Of a stretch of DNA of 64,000 nt, positions 8,745 to 16,793 are shown piece after piece (position 1 is the first letter of the stretch; each line of letters opens with the position of its first letter). The notes under the pieces are model-generated. The model was not told the DNA's origin, did not search any database, and saw nothing but the letters and a program-made list of their open reading frames with translations. Source of the stretch: QHXW01 sp035297145 (GTDB taxonomy: Bacteria > Acidobacteriota > Terriglobia > Bryobacterales > Bryobacteraceae); assembly GCA_035297145.1 (NCBI GenBank), contig DATGZN010000112.1, forward strand, positions 1 through 64,000, read 5' to 3'. A program made the translations under genes and the position numbers.

Positions 8745-10040
8745 ATGCCCAGTTCCACATTGCCCCATGCTGCCGGCCCGTTCGATCGACCGGACCCCTA
8801 CCTCCGTATCCTTACTATTAATGTTTTCGTTCGCGATCAGGATCGCAGCTTGCGCTTCTACCTGGATCAGCTTGGATTTGAGCTGGCGTTCGACGCGCGT
8901 CTTCATTCCGGCCAGCGCTGGGTCGCCGTCACGCCTCCCGACGGTTCAGCAGTCCTTACTCTGATCGCACCCGAGCCGGGTTCGCTCCAGCACAAGCTCA
9001 TCGGCCGCGCCACGCAGGTGGTCTTTGTGACCGACGATGTCACGGCCAAGTTCCGTGAATGGAGTAAGCGAGGCGTGCGTTTTCGTCATGCGCCGCGATT
9101 GAGGCGCGCGGTTTATGTGCGGGCTGAGCCGGCTGAAGGCTCTGCCACGCCATCAAGTGGGCGCGCGGAGAGGCCGCTCTGGGGTGGAGTTTTTACCCGA
9201 TTCGAAGATATCGATCGGAACTCATTTGGACTGGTGAGTTTTGACGAGGTCAGCCAGGACGTCGAGACACAACGCCGCGCCAATGCCGAGAAGCTCGAGG
9301 CCGAACGCCGCGCCGCCCAGGAACTCGACATCGCAAAACAGGTGCAGGCCCGGCTTTTCCCACAAACGCTGCCAAAACTGACCACGCTCGAGTATGCCGG
9401 TATCTGCATCCAGGCACGCCAGGTCGGCGGCGACTATTACGATTTCCTCGATCTCGGCCGCGAGCGGCTCGGGTTAGTGATCGGCGATATTGCCGGGAAG
9501 GGAATCGCGGCTGCATTGCTCATGGCGAATCTGCAGGCCAATCTGCGCAGCCAGTGCGCTATCGCTCTCGATCAGCCGCAGCGCTTCTTGCGCTCCGTGA
9601 ACCAGCTCTTTTACGAAAACACGACCGAGAACGCTTACGCCACGCTCTTCTTTGCTGAATACGACGATAAAGCCGGCCTCCTCCGCTACGCCAACTGCGG
9701 GCACCTTTGTGCTCTTCTTCTCCGCCGCGACGGAAAGCTGGAACGGCTCCATTCTACTGCCACTGTGTTGGGGCTCTTCAAAGACTGGGATTGCTCGATC
9801 AGCGAACGGCGCCTCGTCCGGGGTGACACACTAGCCCTGTACACGGACGGCATCACCGAAGCCTTCAACGACGCGCAAGAGGAATTCGGCGAACCGCGCC
9901 TGGTCGAAGCCCTGCGCCGGCATCGCGATTTGCCGTCCCCAGATTTGCTGGCATCCATCGTGGATGAAGTCCGCCGCTTCAGCCCTAACGAACAGCACGA
10001 CGATATCACCCTGATTGTTGCCAAATGCAGAGGAAATTAG
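8745..10040 (+). CDS. VOC-domain / SpoIIE-type PP2C serine phosphatase fusion
   Basis: A 431-residue protein with two domains. Residues about 20-165 form a glyoxalase/VOC-like fold (TINVFVRDQDRSLRFYLDQLGFEL is the typical opening). A charged helical linker (170-195) leads into a SpoIIE/RsbU-type PP2C phosphatase (196-428). The phosphatase metal ligands are visible: Asp230 in GGDYYDF, Asp248 in GDIAGKG and Asp419-Asp420 in HDDITL. Such phosphatases usually dephosphorylate anti-sigma-factor antagonists in partner-switching systems. Here a VOC domain takes the place of the usual PAS, GAF or response-regulator sensor. A TATAAT element at 8732-8737 lies just upstream, but no good -35 is visible. 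No anti-sigma or antagonist gene is adjacent. Confidence 0.9.
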   Translation: MPSSTLPHAAGPFDRPDPYLRILTINVFVRDQDRSLRFYLDQLGFELAFDARLHSGQRWVAVTPPDGSAVLTLIAPEPGSLQHKLIGRATQVVFVTDDVTAKFREWSKRGVRFRHAPRLRRAVYVRAEPAEGSATPSSGRAERPLWGGVFTRFEDIDRNSFGLVSFDEVSQDVETQRRANAEKLEAERRAAQELDIAKQVQARLFPQTLPKLTTLEYAGICIQARQVGGDYYDFLDLGRERLGLVIGDIAGKGIAAALLMANLQANLRSQCAIALDQPQRFLRSVNQLFYENTTENAYATLFFAEYDDKAGLLRYANCGHLCALLLRRDGKLERLHSTATVLGLFKDWDCSISERRLVRGDTLALYTDGITEAFNDAQEEFGEPRLVEALRRHRDLPSPDLLASIVDEVRRFSPNEQHDDITLIVAKCRGN

Positions 10041-10210
10041 AGGAAAGCTGCTAGCCCAGGGGTTCTAGGCGACTCGCACTTCGAGTCGATCGTTTATGGT
10101 GAGCCCGGTTTTCAGGACGGCATGATTCATTCCCCGCGCCGAATACGCACTTCACAGTATGAGGCGAATCTCAAGATAGAGATTCCGCACTCTATAGAGG
10201 AGGAATAGGA

Positions 10211-10678
10211 ATGAACCGTGTTGTTGTCTTAGAAGGAGCCGGTGTGTCCACAGACCGGCGCGCCAAGTTGTTCAAGGTCTTGGGAGGGCTGGTTCTGCTG
10301 GCGGCTCTCGCAGCACAGGCAAATGCGAGTCCAGTCGGAATATGCCTGACGAATAGCGGTTTCGGAAATGGCAATATCTCTACAGCTCAGTATGCTACCG
10401 CCGTCGTCTCCGCCGGATGCATTCCCGGATTCTCTTCCAGCCTTGGTTCGGACGGCGTCGTAAATCCGACGTCGCTCGCAGCGGGACTCACTACGGCAAC
10501 CCTGACGCTGACCCAGCCCATGACATTCGGGGGCAAACCGGTCGCAACCAGCACGGCCAGCCTCAACCAGGGAGTATTGCGCGATAACTCCGATACTGCG
10601 GGCGGGTTGGGCGGCTGTGGAGGCACCTGCACCACGACGGGCCCGTTTGGCAATTGGACGCAGCGTGGTGTCAGGTGA
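10211..10678 (+). CDS. Short secreted protein of unknown function, possibly truncated
   Basis: A 155-residue product preceded by a strong purine-rich ribosome site (GAGGAGGAATAGG before the ATG). A hydrophobic segment at about 23-38 looks like a signal peptide ending ANASP. The mature part is small-residue, Ser/Thr and Gly rich with several cysteines and resembles the start of secreted beta-rich proteins that end in a PEP-CTERM or similar anchor. No anchor is present. The coding frame ends at a TGA exactly where the TPR remnant begins, so the gene may have lost its 3' part in a rearrangement. Function cannot be assigned. Confidence 0.55.
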   Translation: MNRVVVLEGAGVSTDRRAKLFKVLGGLVLLAALAAQANASPVGICLTNSGFGNGNISTAQYATAVVSAGCIPGFSSSLGSDGVVNPTSLAAGLTTATLTLTQPMTFGGKPVATSTASLNQGVLRDNSDTAGGLGGCGGTCTTTGPFGNWTQRGVR

Positions 10679-11064
10679 GGCGCGCCACCCTTCTTGCCCG
10701 CGAGGGAAACACCACCAGGGCGCTCCCGCTAGCCACTGAGGGGTTGAAGGAGCTGGCGCGAATTTCGTCCGCTCCGGAAGCCGCCCCTCGCGCCTTGCAG
10801 TTGGCAGCCGAGGCCTATACGGAAGTCGAGCCGAAAGCACTGCGCAACGCGCAACGCGCCGTCGCACTGGCTCGTCGCTACCTCGCCGCGACGCGGCAGG
10901 ACAACATCACTGGTCAGTACACGTTCGCGCTGGCGCTCAAACTTGCGGGCCAGGTAGCCGAAGCCAAAGCCATCGCCGAAAAAACTCTCGCGCAAATGGC
11001 GCCCGTTCGCGGCGGCCGGATTCCGTACACCCGCAAGCGACTGGAAGCCCTCGCTAACAACTAA
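10654..11064 (+). pseudogene. C-terminal remnant of a TPR protein (likely Ser/Thr-kinase-associated)
   Basis: An open frame of about 136 codons whose only possible start is a TTG lying inside the previous gene in another frame. From about 10675 it encodes helical tetratricopeptide-like sequence (REGNTTRALPLATEGL, then ALRNAQRAVALARRYL and AEAKAIAEKTLAQM). This resembles the far C-terminus of the eukaryotic-type Ser/Thr protein kinases with TPR tails that are common in Acidobacteriota. No kinase domain, signal or ribosome site is present. I read it as the surviving tail of a larger gene. The kinase origin is an inference; the TPR character is visible. Confidence 0.6.
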
Positions 11065-11091
11065 GACGCGCAAGACGGGGTTGACAATCCT

Positions 11092-12159
11092 TTAAGGCTG
11101 CCCCCCTGCTTGCCCAGTCCAATACCCCGGCCGCGCACGAACCCGAAAATCACCGCCCGCGACGCGCACCTCCAGCCGATGATAACCACTCGCCGGATTG
11201 TCCGGCGTAAAACTCAACAAATACTGCGAGTGTAGTTCTGTCCCGAGTTTCTCGATGGCTTCCTCCAGGCCTTTTAGCCGCGTGAACGGAAATATCGCTC
11301 CGCCCGTGCCTTTCGTGAGCGCCTCGCTGGTGTTAGTCTTCCCGAGCCGGACCAGTTCTCCAATGCCACCCTTGACGTCCACGCGTTGCTCCAAGGGTGG
11401 CATCGCCGGATCGGGACATGCCACCGGGTTACACTCGGGTGGCCCACCGCTCACTGTGCCAGTTTCATCGGTAGGCATTTTCGGGTGATTGAGCGTCAGC
11501 GGCTCGGTCTCCGGCGGCGCCTTACTCGTGAATCCGGTCTTGAATGCGGAATACGTGGCTGCGTACACCGTGACGCCGGCGGTTTGAGCGGCCACAGCGA
11601 CCTGTTCGAGTGCCGTGTCGCTGCCGCGGTCCCGCGACTCTGAAATCAGCAGAAGGACCCGGTGCGAGTTGGGATGTTTCTGCAGGCGTTCAATCGATTG
11701 CTCGACAGCGTCCAGCATGCGCGCGCTCTTGTTCGCGCCTGGACGGATCTGCTCCAACGCCTGCGCCAGTGCGTCGTCGTTGCTTGTACATTCCTGCATC
11801 CAGACGATGCGTTCCGAGAACGACACTACCGCCGCACATCCGCGATTGCCCGTGACAATTGGCTGGATCATCCCTCCAATTTTGCGCACCTTGTCCAATA
11901 CGGCCTTCGAGATTCCCGATGCCTGAACCGCCACCACCAGTGCAATTGGGGCCACACCTGTGCCGATCGTGTCCACAGTTAACTTCTGTGGCTTGCCGTT
12001 ATCGAGTACCATGAAATCTGTCGTTTCTAGTCCGTCGATTGTGCGTCCTCTAGCGTCAGTGACCGTAGTGGGTACGAGCACAAGACGCGACTGGGCGCCG
12101 AATCGCGGCTCCTGCGCCGTCAGCGCGGCCGCCAGCACGAGCGAAACGAGACATTTCAT
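11092..12159 (-). CDS. Secreted VWFA-related domain protein
   Basis: A 355-residue secreted protein of the acidobacterial 'VWFA-related domain' family. The ATG at 12159 starts a signal peptide (MKCLVSLVLAAALTAQ) and has AGG six bases upstream. An N-terminal beta-rich module (LVPTTVTDARGRTIDGLETTDF) precedes a von Willebrand A-like domain, and the C-terminus has the usual LLSFTPDNPASGYHRLEVRV motif. The first MIDAS segment, normally DxSxS, reads VAVQASG, so the metal-binding aspartate appears lost. It is divergent from the two CarboxypepD_reg genes at 12250 and 13947. Function is unknown; the fold suggests protein binding at the surface or in the periplasm. Confidence 0.85.
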   Translation of the reverse strand: MKCLVSLVLAAALTAQEPRFGAQSRLVLVPTTVTDARGRTIDGLETTDFMVLDNGKPQKLTVDTIGTGVAPIALVVAVQASGISKAVLDKVRKIGGMIQPIVTGNRGCAAVVSFSERIVWMQECTSNDDALAQALEQIRPGANKSARMLDAVEQSIERLQKHPNSHRVLLLISESRDRGSDTALEQVAVAAQTAGVTVYAATYSAFKTGFTSKAPPETEPLTLNHPKMPTDETGTVSGGPPECNPVACPDPAMPPLEQRVDVKGGIGELVRLGKTNTSEALTKGTGGAIFPFTRLKGLEEAIEKLGTELHSQYLLSFTPDNPASGYHRLEVRVAGGDFRVRARPGYWTGQAGGQP

Positions 12160-12249
12160 CGGCATCCTGTTTGCATGCAGAGTGCCGCCGTAACAAATGA
12201 AACAGGAACTGGACGGCCCGCGCTTCAGTCTAAGTACTCCGGAGAAACT

Positions 12250-13950
12250 TTGAGAACCTGTTTGCCCCCGCGCGCTTACCGAAACGCTGCCGCGGTGCTG
12301 CTGTTTCTTCTTGGCGCTCGTAACGCATTGTGCGGCCAGGCAGGCTCCGCCCAAATGCCAACAGGTCCCGCGGAAATAGAGGGAATCGTAGTCGATGCCG
12401 CCAGCGGCTCGCCACTTCGCAAGGCCTATGTGACCCTCTCGACGGTGGAGGATAACCCCGCGGAGGCTCTGGCAATCACCGACGACTCGGGCCGCTTTGG
12501 TTTTGCCAATATTCCTCCAGCCCGGTATAAGCTGTACGCGCGGTGCGATGGCTACCAGCAAGCCTGGTTTGGCGCACCAACGCCTCACCATGCCGCCGGC
12601 GTGATCACTCTCCATGCGGGTGAGCGCCGGCAGGATTTCAACCTCCGCCTGTCCCAGCTCAGTGCGATTTCCGGCGTCGTGCTCGATCAGGATGGCGATC
12701 CCGTGGACGGCGCGATCGTCAGCTTCTGGACGCCTTGGTTCTCACGCGGGAAGCCGGGTTTCAGGCAACACGGCTCAGTCTCGACCAATGACCGCGGCGA
12801 ATACCGGATGTCCATCCTCACACCCGCCAGTTATCTCGTGATGGTCAACTGCAGGAGCCGGCAGACGCTGCGCATCCAGCCGGAGTCTGTCGCCAGCGCT
12901 CAACGGATCGAGCAGTTCAATCAGTTCCAATTCGGCGTCCAGTATTTCCCCTCCGCCGAGCGCCCCACCGAAGCATCCCTCGTAACCGTCGGCGCGGGCA
13001 AAGAGATCGCGGGCATCGATCTTCATTTGACGGCCCGGGCAACAACGACTCTGCGCGGTAACGTGGTTCCACCAGCCGATCTGCCGGCGGATGCTTTCAT
13101 TCAGATAGCCACTATGTCGCTGGACATGCCGAATCAAGCTGAGTTCACCTTTAACTCTGGTGCCGGACCGCCAAACTACGAATTTACAATCAGCCCGATC
13201 TTGCCTGGCGAATACTTGCTCGTAGCCAATGTTCCCGCCGGCGGGCGTCCGTATCGCGGCGTCCAGCGCGTAGTGATCAATGCAGACGGGGAGAACCGCG
13301 CCACGATCAAACTTGACCCCGGCATCGACCTCGCGGGAACCGTCAAAATCGAGGGGCAAAAGTTGGAGCCCGGAACCAGAGTGTTGTTGCCATCCGGCGA
13401 TGGTTTTCCCTCTTTTCAGGTGCAGCCCCAAGCTCAGGTGAAAGGGGACGGCACTTTCGTTATTCAAGGAGTGGTGCCCGGTATTTGGGACATTGACGTG
13501 CAGCCGATCCCCGATGGCGGTTACATCAAGTCCATGCGCCTGGGCCGGCAAGATGTCTTGACCGAGGAGATGGTCATTGCCAGCGACACGAAAGATAAAT
13601 TGGATATCGTCGTCAGCGCTCATGGCGGCATTCTCGAAGGCGATGTGAAAACTGACTCAGGCGAATCAGCCGGCCCGGTTCATGTCCTGGCCGCGCCAGA
13701 TGGCGAGTACCGCAATGTCCTGAGTTTCTACAGCATCGCCAACTCAGATGAAAAAGGTCACTTTAAGCTGAAACATCTCACGCCCGGCCGCTACAGGATT
13801 TTTGCATTCGAAGTGTTGGATTATTGCGCCTGGTGCGACCCCGATTTTCTCAAACCCTTTGCCAGCCAGGGACAGCCTGTTCAAATCATCGAAGGCCTGA
13901 ATCAATCGAAGGAAGTCCGGCTCATTCATAACGTTGGGAAGCAGCCATGA
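12250..13950 (+). CDS. Secreted carboxypeptidase-regulatory-like domain protein
   Basis: A secreted protein of 566 residues made of repeated beta-sandwich modules. The opening IEGIVVDAASGSPLRKAYVTL is a CarboxypepD_reg/transthyretin-like domain and further copies follow (SGVVLDQDGDPVDGAIV, then LEGDVKTDSGESAGPVHV). I choose the TTG at 12250: GGAG lies five bases upstream at 12241-12244 and a signal peptide follows at once, whereas the frame upstream carries no signal. The next gene overlaps it by ATGA. Such proteins are common in acidobacterial genomes and are thought to bind carbohydrate or protein at the cell surface. The ligand is not known. Confidence 0.85.
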   Translation: MRTCLPPRAYRNAAAVLLFLLGARNALCGQAGSAQMPTGPAEIEGIVVDAASGSPLRKAYVTLSTVEDNPAEALAITDDSGRFGFANIPPARYKLYARCDGYQQAWFGAPTPHHAAGVITLHAGERRQDFNLRLSQLSAISGVVLDQDGDPVDGAIVSFWTPWFSRGKPGFRQHGSVSTNDRGEYRMSILTPASYLVMVNCRSRQTLRIQPESVASAQRIEQFNQFQFGVQYFPSAERPTEASLVTVGAGKEIAGIDLHLTARATTTLRGNVVPPADLPADAFIQIATMSLDMPNQAEFTFNSGAGPPNYEFTISPILPGEYLLVANVPAGGRPYRGVQRVVINADGENRATIKLDPGIDLAGTVKIEGQKLEPGTRVLLPSGDGFPSFQVQPQAQVKGDGTFVIQGVVPGIWDIDVQPIPDGGYIKSMRLGRQDVLTEEMVIASDTKDKLDIVVSAHGGILEGDVKTDSGESAGPVHVLAAPDGEYRNVLSFYSIANSDEKGHFKLKHLTPGRYRIFAFEVLDYCAWCDPDFLKPFASQGQPVQIIEGLNQSKEVRLIHNVGKQP

Positions 13951-15596
13951 AGCCATTGATACTACTCGTACTCGCGGCTAACCTCGGAGCGCAAACCGTG
14001 AAAATTGACTTGCCCCAGCCGCAGGCCACCTTTCCGACCGGCAATAGCTCGATCGAAGGCGCAGTCATCAACGAAGTTACGCAAGCCCCGGTGCGGCAGG
14101 CCCAGGTGACCATCTCCGCCAACGCGCCACCCGCGGTCACCGACTCCACCGGCCGCTTTGCTTTTCGGAACCTTGCTCCGGGAACCTATTGGCTACAGGC
14201 TGACCATCCCCTCTTTTCACGATCTGCGCGAGCCGCGGCGCGTCCGCTCAACATTACCCTGGGACAGGATGAGCAGAAGCGCGATGTCGTAATTCCGCTC
14301 ACTCCCGGTGCAACCATCACCGGCACGGTGTTGGACGAAGACAAGAAACCAATGGAAGGATGTAATGTTCAAGCATTCCGATTTCAGCCGGGCCAAACCG
14401 GTCGAGAACTGAATGGCGCCCAGAGCGCCTCGACCGACACCCGCGGGCAATACCGCATCTACGGGTTGCCGGGCGGGCGCTATTACCTCATGGCTCAGTG
14501 CCACAAAACGCTGCTGGCGCCTCATCCGTTGATGCGCATCGGCCCGGACACGGATTTGCCGCAGATGCGGTATAGCGTCGAGTTCTTACCAGGCACGCCT
14601 GACTCGACCGCCTCCGGCCGCCTCACAGTGGCCGCTGGAGCGGATCTTCAAAGCGTCGATTTTCAAATGCACGCGACGGCCACGGTCACGGTACATGGGC
14701 GACTCAGCGGTGACTCGGAGGCACTCCAGCATAACCCATGGGTGCAGTTAGTTCCGCGCGATCACGTTTTAAATAATGTCATTCAATACACCGGCAGGGT
14801 GGATACCCGTCGCAGTACTTTCCGCATCGATGCCGTGCCGCCGGGAAGCTACACACTGCTCGCGATCGCCAACAGCAACGAACATGGCTACCAAGCCCAA
14901 ATCCCGGTCGACATTGGCGCCGAACCCCCGGAGCCCATTGTAATGACATTCCTCCCCGGCGCCAGCTTCACAGGTTCGATCGAAGTGGCTGGAGATCAGC
15001 CGCAGCCGATTCCAAGTGCCATGATCCGGTTCATACCGCTAAATTGGCCCGTTTATAGCCAGCCGTACGCAAAAATCGAAAACGGGAAGTTCACAATTTC
15101 CGGCGTCATGCCCGGTCGCTGGCGGCTAGAAGTGGACAACGTGCAGGGGTATGTCAAGAGCTTCACGATCGGTGATCAGCCGGTTTCCCCTTACGGCTTC
15201 AACGTCGGCCCTGCCTCCGGCGGTGCGATGCGGATCGTGATGGGCGATCACACAGCGCAGATCGAGGGTACTGTGACGGGTGAAAGGCCGGAAGGCGCCA
15301 GTCTCTGGTTGATGGTCGTGCCTGAGGATCCGGACCGCATCGCGGCGAGCCGTTTCTGGACTACAGGGCTCGATGGCAGTGGACACTTCATGCTAAATGG
15401 CGTCGAGCCCGGAAAATATCGTCTGTTTGCTCTCGCCGGTGTAGAGCCCTGGACCATTCAGCAGAATTTCTCTCTTTTGAAAGCCATCGCAGATCGCGGG
15501 GTCCAACTGGAGCTGGACGAAGGAGCAAAGGCGACGGCGCAAGTGGAGATCACCCCGAGTGAAGAAATCACGCGGGTCATTCAAGAACAGGAGTGA
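13947..15596 (+). CDS. Secreted carboxypeptidase-regulatory-like domain protein
   Basis: A 549-residue homologue of the preceding gene, starting with signal peptide MKPLILLVLAANLGAQ. It repeats the same modules: IEGAVINEVTQAPVRQAQVT near the N-terminus, ITGTVLDEDKKPMEGCNV around residue 125, and a final IEGTVTGERPEGASLWL. The ATG overlaps the stop of the upstream gene (ATGA at 13947-13950), so the two are translated together and probably act together. A perfect hairpin follows the stop codon. The pair most likely arose by tandem duplication followed by divergence. Confidence 0.85.
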   Translation: MKPLILLVLAANLGAQTVKIDLPQPQATFPTGNSSIEGAVINEVTQAPVRQAQVTISANAPPAVTDSTGRFAFRNLAPGTYWLQADHPLFSRSARAAARPLNITLGQDEQKRDVVIPLTPGATITGTVLDEDKKPMEGCNVQAFRFQPGQTGRELNGAQSASTDTRGQYRIYGLPGGRYYLMAQCHKTLLAPHPLMRIGPDTDLPQMRYSVEFLPGTPDSTASGRLTVAAGADLQSVDFQMHATATVTVHGRLSGDSEALQHNPWVQLVPRDHVLNNVIQYTGRVDTRRSTFRIDAVPPGSYTLLAIANSNEHGYQAQIPVDIGAEPPEPIVMTFLPGASFTGSIEVAGDQPQPIPSAMIRFIPLNWPVYSQPYAKIENGKFTISGVMPGRWRLEVDNVQGYVKSFTIGDQPVSPYGFNVGPASGGAMRIVMGDHTAQIEGTVTGERPEGASLWLMVVPEDPDRIAASRFWTTGLDGSGHFMLNGVEPGKYRLFALAGVEPWTIQQNFSLLKAIADRGVQLELDEGAKATAQVEITPSEEITRVIQEQE

Positions 15597-15620
15597 CAGC
15601 CGGAAACATCCATCCGGCTG
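15597..15620 (+). terminator. Hairpin directly after the CarboxypepD_reg pair
   Basis: An 8-bp perfect stem (CAGCCGGA at 15597-15604 with TCCGGCTG at 15613-15620) and an 8-base loop begin right after the TGA. There is no strong T run downstream. Position and stem quality support termination of the plus-strand operon. Confidence 0.55.
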
Positions 15621-15629
15621 CCACGCAAT

Positions 15630-15651
15630 TAAAGCGGCAACTTGCGCTTTA
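15630..15651 (-). terminator. Hairpin after the PEP-CTERM gene
   Basis: A 7-bp stem (TAAAGCG at 15630-15636 with CGCTTTA at 15645-15651) lies immediately downstream of the minus-strand stop at 15653. On the minus strand it is followed by a short A/T stretch. It is a weaker candidate than the hairpin at 15597. Confidence 0.4.
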
Positions 15652-15652
15652 G

Positions 15653-16327
15653 CTAGGGCCGCTTCCGCGACGGGACGGCTTTCTTGAGCAAGTAGCCAAT
15701 CCCCAACAAAGCACCGCCGAACAGACTCACCGTGGCCGGTTCGGGCACGCTGGTGGACGCGGGCAAAAAACTATACGCGATGGTCGTGACGGCTCCGGCC
15801 GTCGACGATCCGCCGAAGAACAACCCAGGCTCTGATGTTCCGGAGTACGTACCGCTGCCGGCATTGACGTTAACCGACACGATCAAGCCCAGCCCCTCAA
15901 ACAAGCTGAAATCCGCCGGGATCACCATCACAGAATTGGTTGCGGAAGCCAGAAGGCCAGGGAACGCGTTGAAACCGGGTGCCGCAGTGCCGCTTGTCGG
16001 ACCAGCCGAAAGAGTTACGGAGGTGCTCGTCGGTCCAGGTCCCGTGAGGCTCACCGGAATCTTGGCGGTTGCGCCGGTGAACGAAAGGGGCGAAGCAGTA
16101 CCGTTCATCACATCGACTTCCGCCGTTCCAGTCGCGTCCAGCGTAATAGTGATGTCGTCCAACGTGCCGAGGCTCGTATCGAATCCCGGGAGCAGGAAGG
16201 TATCCGTAAACGGTACGGTGGTAGTAGCGGTCGTGTGGGTGAAAGTTTCAATCGTGTCAGCTCGCGCAACGGCCAGTGCCAACAGAGCCGCTGCACAGCC
16301 GCCCAGGAATTTACCGATTTTCGTCAT
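15653..16327 (-). CDS. PEP-CTERM sorting-domain exported protein
   Basis: A 224-residue exported protein. The N-terminus is a signal peptide (MTKIGKFLGGCAAALLALAVARA). The mature part is Thr/Ser-rich and beta-like. The C-terminus is a textbook PEP-CTERM signal: VPEPATVSLFGGALLGIGYLL, then a basic KKAVPSRKRP tail. In other bacteria exosortase cleaves at this signal and the protein is linked to exopolysaccharide or the outer surface. No exosortase gene is in the window. GGGAGAG lies five bases before the ATG and a promoter candidate is about 80 bases upstream. The function of the mature domain is unknown. Confidence 0.9.
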   Translation of the reverse strand: MTKIGKFLGGCAAALLALAVARADTIETFTHTTATTTVPFTDTFLLPGFDTSLGTLDDITITLDATGTAEVDVMNGTASPLSFTGATAKIPVSLTGPGPTSTSVTLSAGPTSGTAAPGFNAFPGLLASATNSVMVIPADFSLFEGLGLIVSVNVNAGSGTYSGTSEPGLFFGGSSTAGAVTTIAYSFLPASTSVPEPATVSLFGGALLGIGYLLKKAVPSRKRP

Positions 16328-16640
16328 TTTCTCTCCCGTTTTATTTAAATTTGGATATTAACGTACAATTTCTTCCAAATGTCGATTATTTTCTTCAGTG
16401 ATTCCACAGGATACCAGTACTATTGGCCTCGTCAAGGTTAATTGTGTACGCGTTGGGACATGCTCGGTCTCCAGCCGTGAGTTAGAGCACACTACGCCCC
16501 GGCAAAAGTGAAAAAGAGATCACTCTGTGACGTGATTGTGATGTGGCTCGCGAATTCGGAGCCGTGCCAGTTGACTCGCGAGGGCCGCTGTGTCCGTACG
16601 AACTTTGCCGGAAGCCGGAATGCCGGCGTAAAACTGATCT
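16328..16640. other. Intergenic region between the PEP-CTERM gene and tRNA-Glu
   Basis: The first 110 bases next to the PEP-CTERM gene are AT-rich leader and promoter sequence. The remainder holds no open frame with coding character and no repeat that I can see. Confidence 0.5.
16408..16435 (-). promoter_or_regulatory. Candidate sigma-70 promoter for the PEP-CTERM gene
   Basis: On the minus strand, TTGACG (16435-16430) and TATCCT (16413-16408) are separated by 16 bases. The predicted start would give a leader of about 75 bases, AT-rich, ending in the GGGAGAG ribosome site. This is pattern match only. Confidence 0.4.
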
Positions 16641-16718
16641 TGGCGTCCCCAGGGGGATTCGAACCCCCGTTACCGCCGTGAAAGGGCGATGTCCTAGGCC
16701 GGGCTAGACGATGGGGAC
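16641..16718 (-). tRNA. tRNA-Glu (anticodon UUC), CCA encoded
   Basis: On the minus strand the acceptor GTCCCCA pairs with TGGGGAC, the discriminator is G (16644) and CCA is encoded (16643-16641). The anticodon loop reads CTTTCAC, giving UUC. The T arm GGGGG-TTCGAAT-CCCCC is perfect. The D arm contains the usual tRNA-Glu features. Length is 75 nt plus CCA. Confidence 0.96.
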
Positions 16719-16793
16719 CACGGAGAATATCGGGAAGACATTTCTACTGTATCTTTTAGCGCGTTCCATCGTCAACCGGCGCGCGCCTTCCCC

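Noticed and set aside
12775..13623. Minus-strand frame of 282 codons
   Set aside because: Antisense to the CarboxypepD_reg gene at 12250; no recognisable motif and no ribosome site.
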